A DNA stretch of 64,000 nt from JBFMDN01 sp040753915. Its GTDB lineage: Bacteria; Desulfobacterota; Desulfomonilia; Desulfomonilales; Desulfomonilaceae. Positions 1-7,606 of the stretch are shown one piece after another. Under the pieces are notes generated by a model. The model had not been told where the DNA came from, searched no databases, and saw only the letters and a list, made by a program, of their open reading frames with translations. Made by a program: the position numbers and the translations under genes. Location of the stretch: assembly GCA_040753915.1 (NCBI GenBank), contig JBFMDN010000026.1, forward strand, positions 1-64,000, written 5' to 3'. Every line of letters starts with the position of its first letter. Position 1 is the first letter of the stretch.

Positions 1-452
1 TCTGGGAGAGGAATGGGGGTGAGGGTGCCTTTCCACGCATCGACGCCCAATCGTGCTACGATGTTTGGTGTGTCCCGCGTTTTGAGACATTTTCAGACGC
101 CCGTCCCACCTGTCTGCGAACCTCCCAAAAATGTTCTCGGCATATGGGAAGCGGAAAGACCTTTTGGCATCGGGTATAATACAGTCAAACACCAAGTTCC
201 CCTTCTCCCCGCGATCTTCTCGTCAGACAAGAGAACGTCGTCTGTTCCCCACTACTCTCCGTGCTCATGGCCTCGTGCAGCGAGATCTCTATCCCTTCCT
301 CACCGTACCACAGGGACGGTAGATAAAGAAGAGCGGAAGTCCGTCGCGCACATCGCCACATGGTGGCCACCTGTTCGTGCCTCCCTTTCCGGGGTGAGAC
401 CAGGTTCGGGAAATACGTCTCGTCAGTCAGTAAACGCGTGCCGCCCCTAGAT
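1..452. other. No gene recognised
   Basis: I see no convincing gene. A 145-codon open frame on the + strand (13-450) has no ribosome binding site and no recognisable domain; its Pro/Arg/Ser-rich composition looks like chance. A perfect TATAAT lies at 175-180, but no -35 box stands at 16-18 bases. The window edge may cut an upstream feature. Confidence 0.5.
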
Positions 453-1829
453 TCAAGGGCCTGAGGACGGGTGAGACGAAGATGGGCTGGGAGCAGATTC
501 CGGGTCAGACGACTCTGTCTGTCCGTGACCCGTCCTATGAGCTGGCTCAGCGATTATAGGATCGAGGAGCTCACTCAACCTGATGTCCAAGTGATGCTCC
601 TTTTTCTGCACGGTCTGAAAACTGCTCGACCGCATGAGAACCTTGCCCTGTCCGTCGAGAACTTCAAGGTAACACTCGGAGTTTACGGGCACACCATGTA
701 TGCCAAAGTTTCCATTTCCTTCGGTCCGAGCGGAGCGAGCATATTCGCGCTTCGGGCACGTGCACCGCACCTCGTATCCTGACAGGGCCTCATCGCTCGA
801 GGAGGAAACAAGCTGTCCCTTGACCAGACAACCCTCGGGAACCATGCGGAAATTGAATCCTTCAACCTTCCCCGATTCGATCGGTACCCACAGGGCGTCC
901 TGGCTCTCCATAATGAGGCCGCGCTTGTACCCCTTGACGACGTACTTCCCGGGCTCATTGACAAGTACCTTGAATTCGCCCGTATCTGGCATGCTCCGGC
1001 AGGATTGCCCGACTCGGTTGCCGTCTCCGTCGGCAAGGTAGACGATGACAGAAGATATTCCTTTGCCGTCAGGGCCGAGGACCGCTCCTGATACCAGCAG
1101 AGACGTCTTTTCCCGACGTTCCACTTCCTGGCGCGTCGGGACATCTACCGCGCAGGAAAACTTGAAATCTGTAGCCGACCTTGCTTCGGGGGTACCTTTC
1201 CCCAGTCGGGGCGCTCCAGGAGCTTGCTCAGGTTGCGGCGACAAAGGAGGAAGAGGATGATTTACCCCATCCATGGGAGTGGGGGGCTTGGCAGACACAT
1301 GGTCTACCAGTTTTCGAACCGGTCCCACAGCTTCTGAACCCTCAACATGATGTTGAGCGGGGTAGTAGCGAGATTTCCGGCTTCGGCTGGCTCCCCCAGA
1401 CAATCGCCCCTCTTGAAGGCCTTTCAAGACCGGCCGGTCCGGCACTTCTCCAGCCGATTTTCGCAGGAGACCTAGGAGCGAAGTGAAAGGCCTCCAGAAC
1501 ACGTCCGCGCCGTACTGGAGAAACAGATTGGCCATTGAAAGGAGAAAAATGAGAAATAATACGACATAAGCTGCGGCATGCAGATGGGTAACCGAATAGA
1601 GAAGTCCCCCAGGGTTCTCGCCAGGAATTTGGCCGGCATCAAGCCAAGCCTGGCCGGGGACTCCGATTACGAGAATGACGAAAACGGCTACCGCCAGCAT
1701 TGACCGTCCACAGACCATTCGTGCAGCCGCTGACAGCGGGTTGCTCGGTCTAGCCGGGATGTCAAAAGCGCCCCATTTTCGTCGGTAATTGCGAATGGCC
1801 AACCTACTTCGTCCTCGACAACAGATCAC
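453..1829 (-). CDS. Membrane protein with carboxypeptidase regulatory-like domains
   Basis: 458 residues from a GTG at 1829. Two hydrophobic stretches (about residues 44-60 and 88-108) suggest an inner-membrane anchor with a short loop. A long Pro/Ser-rich linker (about 125-235) follows, then two beta-sandwich segments (about 243-325 and 330-405) of the carboxypeptidase regulatory-like/Cna-B type; the first contains the typical SGAVLGPDGKGI entry. The C-terminus is a Ser/Pro/His low-complexity tail. Function is unknown; such domains are usually extracytoplasmic structural modules. No Shine-Dalgarno precedes the GTG, and ATG codons at 1718 or 1700 just before the first membrane segment are credible alternatives. 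It stands alone, with no obvious operon partner. Confidence 0.7.
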   Translation of the reverse strand: MICCRGRSRLAIRNYRRKWGAFDIPARPSNPLSAAARMVCGRSMLAVAVFVILVIGVPGQAWLDAGQIPGENPGGLLYSVTHLHAAAYVVLFLIFLLSMANLFLQYGADVFWRPFTSLLGLLRKSAGEVPDRPVLKGLQEGRLSGGASRSRKSRYYPAQHHVEGSEAVGPVRKLVDHVSAKPPTPMDGVNHPLPPLSPQPEQAPGAPRLGKGTPEARSATDFKFSCAVDVPTRQEVERREKTSLLVSGAVLGPDGKGISSVIVYLADGDGNRVGQSCRSMPDTGEFKVLVNEPGKYVVKGYKRGLIMESQDALWVPIESGKVEGFNFRMVPEGCLVKGQLVSSSSDEALSGYEVRCTCPKREYARSARTEGNGNFGIHGVPVNSECYLEVLDGQGKVLMRSSSFQTVQKKEHHLDIRLSELLDPIIAEPAHRTGHGQTESSDPESAPSPSSSHPSSGP

Positions 1830-2167
1830 GCGGCGTTCTAAGGCACCAAAATCATCTTCCCGTCGTGTACGGCTCCTGTACCACTACCACGGAACAAAGT
1901 AAACAAAAAAGACGTAACGATTGCAACCACTCAGTAGCGTGGGACGGCTCGGCAGGACATGCGGGCTTCTCCACACCCAGTGGCAGCTTCCAAGGAAAAA
2001 ATCCTCTTGCCGGTGGATGAACCGGCGAAACCGCCAACTTGCTGCAAAATCACCCTCGGCATAGCCGACTTGTCACTTCAGGCGGCCTTGCCTCCCCCCG
2101 CATCTCAGGGCCAGATTTCGACTGGTGAGGAATTTGGGAAGCACCATGTGCAACCAGCGCGCTCTCC
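1830..2167. other. Intergenic, possible promoter for the upstream minus-strand gene
   Basis: No gene recognised. An AT-rich patch around 1893-1925 read on the minus strand gives a weak TTGCAA/TTTACT pair at 17 bases, which could serve the membrane-protein gene ending at 453. A 6-base-pair hairpin (GCCGGT/ACCGGC) lies near 2008-2028. Nothing else stands out. Confidence 0.35.
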
Positions 2168-2653
2168 CTACCAACTGATGTTCGGATCCTGGGGAAACTT
2201 TATTTGTTCCCACGTTTCTCCCCACAGTCTCTTGAAGGTGGGGCCGAGTCTCTGAGCAAGCTTGGTCCAATGCGTCCTCCCTCTGGCAAGCTCCTCGAAA
2301 ATCTCTAGGATCAACTCGTCAAGCCTCGCCAGCTCTTCCTTGGGGAGAAACGACACCGCCTTCTTGTCTATGGCACGCTGAAAGCTCCTCGCCGTGACGG
2401 AATGAGCGGTGAGCATGACCGCGGGCAACTGTTGCTCTCTTGCCAGATCCAAGAGGTCAAACCCTTTCACCCCCATGATGTCGAGAATAACGAGGTCCAG
2501 TGGCTCCGACTCGATGACCTGTTTTGCACTCTCGAAATCGCTAGCCGTGATCAGGTGGGCCCCTTCCAACTGTTCGGCAATCACCTCAAGCACGTCTCGC
2601 TCGTCGTCGACAGCGAGTATCTTCTTTCCTTCAAAGGTTCCTTTGGGCTCCAT
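2168..2653 (-). CDS. Stand-alone response regulator receiver protein
   Basis: 161 residues. A single receiver (REC) domain fills the N-terminal ~115 residues: the acidic pair DDE near the start of strand 1, the phosphoacceptor Asp in the VILDIMG segment (residue 58 from this start), the Thr of LTAHS, and the conserved Lys of FLPKEE. The ~45-residue C-terminal tail is helical and Trp/Arg-rich and matches no output domain I recognise, so it probably works by protein contact. The ATG at 2653 was chosen because GAGGTGG lies 5 bases upstream; an in-frame GTG at 2662 has no such site. No histidine kinase is adjacent, so its partner is unknown. Confidence 0.85.
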   Translation of the reverse strand: MEPKGTFEGKKILAVDDERDVLEVIAEQLEGAHLITASDFESAKQVIESEPLDLVILDIMGVKGFDLLDLAREQQLPAVMLTAHSVTARSFQRAIDKKAVSFLPKEELARLDELILEIFEELARGRTHWTKLAQRLGPTFKRLWGETWEQIKFPQDPNISW

Positions 2654-2981
2654 GGAGACCACCTCGAGCGAAGAGGATGATCAATGGCGCGGCCCAACAT
2701 GGCCGCTCTGCGCCCTCTGGGCCCGCTCGTTTTCGGTAGTACCGACGGTCTGTGTCATCTCCTGCTGCAGACATAACCCGGAGTCACCAGATCAATCGGC
2801 ATGCAGAATACCGTCAGACCGCACGATGCAGCGACCCTAAGGATTCAGGCAATGAGAGGGCAATCAAAGCCCTCGGATTATTCCAATGCCAATCGTTCCG
2901 AAGACCGGTGCGTTTCTCTCCCGCGTCTGGAGAGCTCCAGTCAAACGCGGGAGAGCAAGATTGTGGGAGAGGTGACGAGTT
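2654..2981. other. Intergenic with a strong composite hairpin
   Basis: No gene recognised. The stretch between the receiver gene and the TRAP binding-protein gene contains the inverted repeat described separately at 2916-2955. No clear promoter for the receiver gene was found. Confidence 0.4.
2916..2955 (-). terminator. Composite inverted repeat downstream of dctP-like gene
   Basis: Perfect 11-base arms CTCTCCCGCGT (2916-2926) and ACGCGGGAGAG (2945-2955) enclose a second perfect palindrome, CTGGAG-AG-CTCCAG (2927-2940). It begins 26 bases after the stop of the TRAP binding-protein gene on the minus strand. It could end that transcript or protect its 3' end. There is no T-run on either side, so intrinsic termination is not certain. 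Confidence 0.5.
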
Positions 2982-4019
2982 TCAGTCTTTCAGTTCTTTG
3001 TCGTACTTCTCTTTTAACGCGAGGAGGTCTTGGAGGAACTCTTTCCCCGGGAGGCCGGCCTCCTTCGTTCGTTCCAAATACTGGTCCTTTAACGGCTCGA
3101 GCTTGGCCATCCACTCTTTTTTCTGTTCAGGAGAGAGCGTTATGAACTCAACACCTTGAGTGTCCTTGCACCACTTGATTGCGTCCGTCGCGTGCTGATC
3201 CACATACTTTCCTGTCCAAAGAGCCTGCTCCTTGCTCAAGTCGTCGAAGACCTTCTTCACGTCTTCAGGAAGGGACTCCCATTTTTTCTTGTTCATCACC
3301 ACGGCAAAGGGCACCACCCACAAGTCCGTAATCGTGGCGAACTTGCAGTATTCGGCAAATTTCATGTCTTTCATGACTTCCAGAGAGCTGACAAGGCCCT
3401 GGACCACTCCCTTTTGGAGAGCCTCCGGAACCGCAGACATTGGCATTCCTTCAGGAGCTGCCCCCAGCCGCTTCATGATGTCAACGCCCGTGCCGGCAGC
3501 CCTCAGCTTGAGGCCGTCGAGATCCTCCATGCTCCGAACAGGCTTCTGGGACATTATGTTCGCAGGGGCACACGTGAACATGGTCAGCACCTTCACGTCG
3601 TCGAACGACCGCGGCTTGTACTTCGCATACAAGTCCCACATCACCACACTGGCCACAGCCCCCCGATCAAACCCCAGCGGCAAATCCATGGCTTCGAACA
3701 ACTTGAACCTGCCCGGCTGATATGCGGTCGCCAGGCAACCGATGTCTGCCACACCCTTGACCACCCCGTCGAACATGTTCTTTGGGCCAAGCAGGGTGCT
3801 CCCCGGGAATGTCTTCACCTCAACCTTTCCATTCGTGCGGGCATTCACCTCCTTAGCCCAGCGCTCCATCTGGACGCAGGGAAACGTCGGTGCCGGCGGG
3901 AAGTTAGCGTACGTAAGGGTGATGGTCTGAGCGATTGCGGGCGTCCCGTGGAAGGCTCCCACAATCATCGTAAACGCGAACACTAGGCAAAGGATGAGGG
4001 TTAATCGGGCTTGCTTCAT
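2982..4019 (-). CDS. dctP: TRAP transporter solute-binding protein, DctP family
   Basis: 345 residues. The protein has a Sec signal peptide (KQAR, hydrophobic core, cleavage near AIAQ) and then the DctP fold: the opening strand ITLTYANFPPAP, a WAKEVNARTNGKVEV segment, LKLRAAGTG-like ligand-binding strand with the conserved Arg that contacts the substrate carboxylate, and the PLSAVPEAL-type helix. It should bind an organic acid in the periplasm for Na+-driven TRAP import. The ATG at 4019 has AGGAGGT upstream at good spacing; upstream extension would lose the signal peptide. No DctQ/DctM membrane subunits lie next to it in this window, so it is an orphan binding protein or works with a distant transporter. 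Ligand cannot be predicted. Confidence 0.9.
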   Translation of the reverse strand: MKQARLTLILCLVFAFTMIVGAFHGTPAIAQTITLTYANFPPAPTFPCVQMERWAKEVNARTNGKVEVKTFPGSTLLGPKNMFDGVVKGVADIGCLATAYQPGRFKLFEAMDLPLGFDRGAVASVVMWDLYAKYKPRSFDDVKVLTMFTCAPANIMSQKPVRSMEDLDGLKLRAAGTGVDIMKRLGAAPEGMPMSAVPEALQKGVVQGLVSSLEVMKDMKFAEYCKFATITDLWVVPFAVVMNKKKWESLPEDVKKVFDDLSKEQALWTGKYVDQHATDAIKWCKDTQGVEFITLSPEQKKEWMAKLEPLKDQYLERTKEAGLPGKEFLQDLLALKEKYDKELKD

Positions 4020-4392
4020 TACTGTTACCTCCTCGTGCAGGGACTCGGGAAAAGTACGTTGCCGTTTAGAAAAACCGACTGGGAAGGCCTTGGTATCATT
4101 GAGATACAGGAAATGCGTATCCCTTGTCAACGACAATCGCTCGTGAAGGTGGCGCAGGCGCCAGCGAGGGGGAGCGGTCCGAAATGCGGTTTGGAATTGG
4201 CGTCGCGGCGAGGACGGGGACCAATGGAGGAATAGGGGCACAAGGCTTGAATAATAAAGTATTTTATGAGTAAATGACGAAAAACATCTAACATCATTAT
4301 CTAAAAATGTTGCATTTTCGGATTCGTGTGGTATGAAGGGTCCCGAGAGAGGGAGACCCCGGGTCTCATATCACCAAAAGAGGAGTCACGCG
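4020..4392. other. Divergent intergenic region, AT-rich
   Basis: This spacer separates the minus-strand TRAP gene from the plus-strand gene at 4393. The 4240-4335 part is strongly AT-rich compared with its surroundings and is the likely promoter zone for both directions, but I find only weak hexamer pairs (for example TTGCAT/TATGAA at 16 bases on the + strand near 4310). No RNA or protein gene recognised. Confidence 0.4.
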
Positions 4393-5052
4393 ATGAAGAA
4401 AGCAGGCATGGCGATAATGGTGTCGATCGTTGTCGCCGCGTTGAGTGCGACCAGCTATGCTAGCGATGTATCCACCCAGATTTCTGCCCTGGAGAAGCAG
4501 GCCCAGCGGATCGAGAGCCAGATAGAACAGGCGAAGCAGGCCAGCAATTCTGCGTTGGATCAGCAAGTGAAGGCGCTCCAAAGCACCATTGACACGCTGG
4601 TCCAGAGGAAGGTCCAGATCGACGCCCAAATTTCCTCTATCGAAGGGCAAATAGACAAACTGCGCAGTAATTCCAAAGACGTGCTTAGCAGACAGATGGA
4701 GCACTACAACAAAGAGCTCTCCACGGTTAAGCAGCAGCTCTCGGGCCTAATGAGCAAGAAGGCAGAGCAGGCGCTCCAGAATACGGTAGCTCCTGCTGCT
4801 GCAGCTCCCCAGGCCTCTCCAACGAGCGTACCTGCTGCCGGGAACGCAGCGAAGCCCTGTGTCAACTGCCCGTCTGACCAACCGGCTGCTGCAACTCCCG
4901 CCGCAAGTGCGACCCCCGCGGCAGCCTCTCCTGTGACCGGAAAGGTCGCAGACAGTGCCCCCGCAGCGCCTCAGGCCTCCGCGGCAGCAGCCGCACCGGA
5001 GACCCCCCAACAGGCACCCGCGCCTGCAGCAAACGCTGCTGCAGCGAAGTGA
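4393..5052 (+). CDS. Secreted coiled-coil protein with Ala/Pro-rich tail
   Basis: 219 residues. A signal peptide (MKKAGMAIMVSIVVAALSA, cleavage near SYAS) is followed by a long amphipathic coiled coil (about residues 25-125: repeated Q/E/I/L heptads), then a low-complexity Ala/Pro/Gln tail of about 90 residues. The tail contains one CVNC motif near residue 156, which could form a disulfide or bind a metal or heme-like ligand only if paired; no CXXCH is present. The start is set by AGAGGAG upstream of ATG 4393 and by the signal peptide. Function unknown; it looks like a periplasmic scaffold or envelope-spanning rod. The Ala codons are GC-rich, but neighbours do not suggest transfer. Confidence 0.75.
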   Translation: MKKAGMAIMVSIVVAALSATSYASDVSTQISALEKQAQRIESQIEQAKQASNSALDQQVKALQSTIDTLVQRKVQIDAQISSIEGQIDKLRSNSKDVLSRQMEHYNKELSTVKQQLSGLMSKKAEQALQNTVAPAAAAPQASPTSVPAAGNAAKPCVNCPSDQPAAATPAASATPAAASPVTGKVADSAPAAPQASAAAAAPETPQQAPAPAANAAAAK

Positions 5053-5434
5053 TCGCCTGATCACCCCGGGTCTGCCCATGCCATGGTGTGGCATCGGGGA
5101 AGCAGCACCGACCTCAGGGAGTCAGATTCAAGCGGGCCTGGCTCCCTCCTTGGCTTCCCCGACCCGCTATCTTACGAGATGCCCTTCAGGAAACGGGGAT
5201 AGCCGGCAGCGTGGAATTGACGGCGGGCAGTGAGGCTGACCGTTCGGGGCGAGAGAGAACCGATGGGTACGCTGTGATGAAGTTATCATCAAATATATCA
5301 AAAAGAAATAACGATCATCTCAAATTCTGAGTGGAAAATTGATCTTAAAGCTGAAAATCATTGACATATAATAAAGACCAGGCTAGAATTGCGACACAGC
5401 GAGCACAATTTTTCCTCTTCGTCCGGGAGCGAGT
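5053..5434. other. Intergenic with promoter near its 3' end
   Basis: No gene recognised. The last 150 bases turn AT-rich and contain the near-consensus promoter listed at 5361-5389. An ATGAAG-type start near 5278 opens only a short frame without a domain. Confidence 0.5.
5361..5389 (+). promoter_or_regulatory. Sigma70-type promoter of the LysM-M23 gene
   Basis: TTGACA at 5361-5366 (6 of 6), a 17-base spacer, and TAGAAT at 5384-5389 (5 of 6). It lies 45 bases before the start codon at 5435, giving a short leader. This is the best sigma70 match I found in the window. Confidence 0.75.
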
Positions 5435-6352
5435 ATGCGTCGTCACTTACACTGGTTGCCCTATCTCCTGTTGCCCCTGCTCGCAGCCTGTTCATCGACT
5501 GCCGGTCTGATGAAGAAGGGTACGGACCCCGCCCGGGCGTCTTGGGACACGCCGGCAAGAACCCCTCAGAAGAATCCCCATCGCTTCTCCGATGAAGAAG
5601 GAGCCTTTCATATCGTCGGAAAAGGCGAAACCCTTCATCGAATCTGCGAAGTCTATGGCCTGAAGCTCGAGAAAGTAGCCCAAGTGAACAGGCTACAGGC
5701 GCCGTACAAGATCGAGGACGGGGACACTCTTTTTCTCCCCGCGAGCGCTCTCCTGGGCGAAGAGGATCTAGCAGGGCACTGCAATGAGCCAACACTCAAT
5801 TGCCCGGGGCAAGACAGAGGTCGGGTCACGTTTGCGAGCGCGATTCGAGGAAAGAGACATCCCTCTGTTCCTCGGCTCAGCTTTCCGGTTCCGGGGGGCG
5901 AGCTTACGTCCCCATTCGGGTATCGGTGGGGCAAGTTTCACAAAGGGCTTGATATCGCCGCGCCCATTGGCTCATCGATCCGCGCGTGCGCCGACGGTAG
6001 GGTCATGTTCACCGGAAGTCGTAAGCGGTTCAGACGGTATGGAAACACGGTACTGATCCATCACGGGGACGGGGCATACACCTATTATGCTCATCTCGAC
6101 ACGATACTGGTGAAGAAGAATCAGAAGGTCAGAAGGGGCCAGAAGATCGGTACGGTTGGCAACACAGGGAGATCCACCGGCCCTCACCTCCACCTCGAGG
6201 TTCGCGTAGACAATCAGTTGTTCAATCCTCTTGCATATTTTTCTACAAATGAGCTCGCTGGGGTTCGCGTGGCGAAACGGTTTGCGGAATCCCCGATGGG
6301 ACCAGTACGCGCTCGATGGGGTATTCCGGACTTGCTGACTGCGAACCGGTAA
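5435..6352 (+). CDS. LysM and M23-peptidase lipoprotein (NlpD/EnvC-like)
   Basis: 305 residues. The lipoprotein signal ends in the lipobox LLAAC (Cys 19). A LysM peptidoglycan-binding domain spans about residues 52-95 (HIVGKGETLHRICEVYGL to DTLFLPA). The C-terminal LytM/M23 domain (about 152-265) keeps the zinc-site elements: HKGLD and HLHLE, plus the YAHLD strand. It is therefore likely an active murein endopeptidase, or an amidase activator of the NlpD kind, held at the outer membrane. Family members of this size usually act in daughter-cell separation. It appears monocistronic behind its own promoter. Active-site completeness favours hydrolase over the degenerate E. coli NlpD. Confidence 0.9.
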   Translation: MRRHLHWLPYLLLPLLAACSSTAGLMKKGTDPARASWDTPARTPQKNPHRFSDEEGAFHIVGKGETLHRICEVYGLKLEKVAQVNRLQAPYKIEDGDTLFLPASALLGEEDLAGHCNEPTLNCPGQDRGRVTFASAIRGKRHPSVPRLSFPVPGGELTSPFGYRWGKFHKGLDIAAPIGSSIRACADGRVMFTGSRKRFRRYGNTVLIHHGDGAYTYYAHLDTILVKKNQKVRRGQKIGTVGNTGRSTGPHLHLEVRVDNQLFNPLAYFSTNELAGVRVAKRFAESPMGPVRARWGIPDLLTANR

Positions 6353-6712
6353 CGCAGCGCTCCCGAAGTGGCGACAGCGGAACAGGGCGATTCCAGGCAA
6401 TTTCATTGGAGAGATCCGAGGCAGTTGGGGGACGTAATCGGGAGACTGGTGGTTGGACCCAGCCCCTGCCTGTGGTAGAAGGGTGCACCCTATACAGGTG
6501 GCAGCAAATCCTCACGAACGGGTGCAAAGGCGCCTGACTTTGTGGCGGTGGTTCTCGTGGGCTACCCGCAATCTGGGCGCTTTTCGGAGAATCTGTCGCG
6601 CTGCCACGCCACGCGGGGACGTTCCATAAAGACCTCCAGGCAAGAGGATAGGGTTAGCGTTTTCGGGAGAGTCGAGGAGAGGATGCCTGGAGGGACCACG
6701 GAGGTTTTCAGC
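6353..6712. other. Intergenic, nothing recognised
   Basis: I see no supported gene, promoter or terminator here. The reading frame of the next gene stays open back to 6542, but translation signals favour a start at 6713. A small palindrome GGGTGCACCC occurs near 6480. Confidence 0.35.
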
Positions 6713-7108
6713 GTGTCCGAGAAAAAGAAGCCGTTAATACCCAGCAGGGTCATGATGGTGGGAGAATCGTCGCTCCCGCAAGAGGTTGTGGAAGAGCTTT
6801 CGGACCATCACATGCAGATTTTCATGAGGGAGCCGGATCCCTTGGATTGGCCTGAGGAAATGCGCCACCTCGCTCGATATTTGCCTGTGGAAGAGCGGAT
6901 CCGCTTTTCCGCGATAGCGATCATGGTGCGACACGACAGCGTGCTCGCACACGCGGTGGAGGAGTGGGCAACAGCGGTTTGGGAGGAATTGGGGCGTGAG
7001 ATACCCGTAACACGGGAAAACCGACAGCTCCTTCTGGACGAGATGGGGCGGCATGTTATGGAGATCGTTTCCGCCTGTGTGGACGACCCCTCGTCCGGGG
7101 ACGGATAA
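6713..7108 (+). CDS. Hypothetical small acidic protein
   Basis: 131 residues from GTG 6713, chosen because GGAGG (6700-6704) sits 8 bases upstream; an ATG at 6683 is a possible longer start with a too-close GGAG. The product is acidic and helical, with Met/Glu/Arg-rich stretches such as EEVVEELSDHH-like and VEEWATAVWEEL segments, no signal peptide and no membrane segment. I recognise no family. It stands alone between the M23 gene and the sat leader, on the same strand as both. Confidence 0.55.
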   Translation: MSEKKKPLIPSRVMMVGESSLPQEVVEELSDHHMQIFMREPDPLDWPEEMRHLARYLPVEERIRFSAIAIMVRHDSVLAHAVEEWATAVWEELGREIPVTRENRQLLLDEMGRHVMEIVSACVDDPSSGDG

Positions 7109-7198
7109 TGGGATTGCCCGTGCCGGGTAAAGGTCTCGGGTATGCGATGGGACGCAGTTTTTTTCTTCTGGGGGTAGTGCATTTTTCGTGTTTTATTC

Positions 7199-7227
7199 TT
7201 GACAAAAGATAGCGATTTCATTAGCCT
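7199..7227 (+). promoter_or_regulatory. Candidate promoter upstream of sat leader
   Basis: Perfect TTGACA at 7199-7204, a 17-base spacer, and TAGCCT (3 of 6) at 7222-7227, in a locally AT-rich stretch. It would start an RNA near 7234, about 370 bases ahead of sat. The -10 match is weak, so activator help or a different -10 is possible. Confidence 0.45.
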
Positions 7228-7239
7228 AAACATCTTCCG

Positions 7240-7500
7240 AAGCTTGGCAGTCTGCCTGTCCTAGAAGGACACTAGGTGAAGGCGAAGATCGCCACCGGGT
7301 AGGTGGATCGCGCAAAGCGGTTGCTTGGAGTAGGTAGCCGGGTCTCTGGGCAGCGGCCTGTTGCTCGCGGAGTGCACATGCACCTGCGTGGGTTTACACT
7401 TGCCCACCGGTGGATCCGATGCAGGAGCGCCTAGGGTGCTCGTTACGAGTGGGGCTGAGCCTTTGGTCATTGCGATCCGCCTTACGAGCGGTGGGTGAGG
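7240..7500 (+). ncRNA. Candidate structured leader RNA of sat
   Basis: Several perfect short hairpins follow one another: TGTCCT/AGGACA (7257-7271), GGCGA/TCGCC (7281-7293), CCACC/GGTGG (7292-7306), the self-complementary CCACCGGTGG (7404-7413), and a 7-base-pair stem with one wobble at 7425-7441. The second and third share bases 7292-7293 and so compete. GCAAAGC (7312-7318) and GGTAGCCGGGT (7333-7343) resemble two core segments of the c-di-GMP-I (GEMM) riboswitch, but the AAACC segment and the 3' GTTACCGA are missing, so I do not call it one. It could also be an independent small RNA. Confidence 0.4.
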
Positions 7501-7606
7501 TGATTATTGATCATTGGCCGAAAGTCTAGCCTGCAAGACGTGAATTCGGCCGACCGACAAAGCTGAAGTAACTAAAGCATTGGGGTAACGAGAAAGGAGA
7601 AAGCGT

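Larger units (their letters stand above)
7109..7606. other. Long structured leader upstream of sat
   Basis: This gap carries a candidate promoter (7199-7227) and a long GC-rich, hairpin-dense stretch up to the sat start, described separately. A minus-strand open frame at 7261-7470 has no domain and is ignored. AAAGGAG just before 7607 is the ribosome binding site of sat. Confidence 0.55.

Noticed and set aside
175..180. Perfect TATAAT as a promoter
   Set aside because: No -35 hexamer at 16-18 bases and no supported gene downstream.
3156..3986. 276-codon plus-strand open frame opposite the TRAP binding protein
   Set aside because: Antisense shadow of a gene with full DctP signature and good ribosome site.
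7312..7343. c-di-GMP-I (GEMM) riboswitch
   Set aside because: Only two short core-like segments match. The AAACC strand before the first hairpin, the correct spacing to GCAAAGC, and the 3' GTTACCGA are absent.
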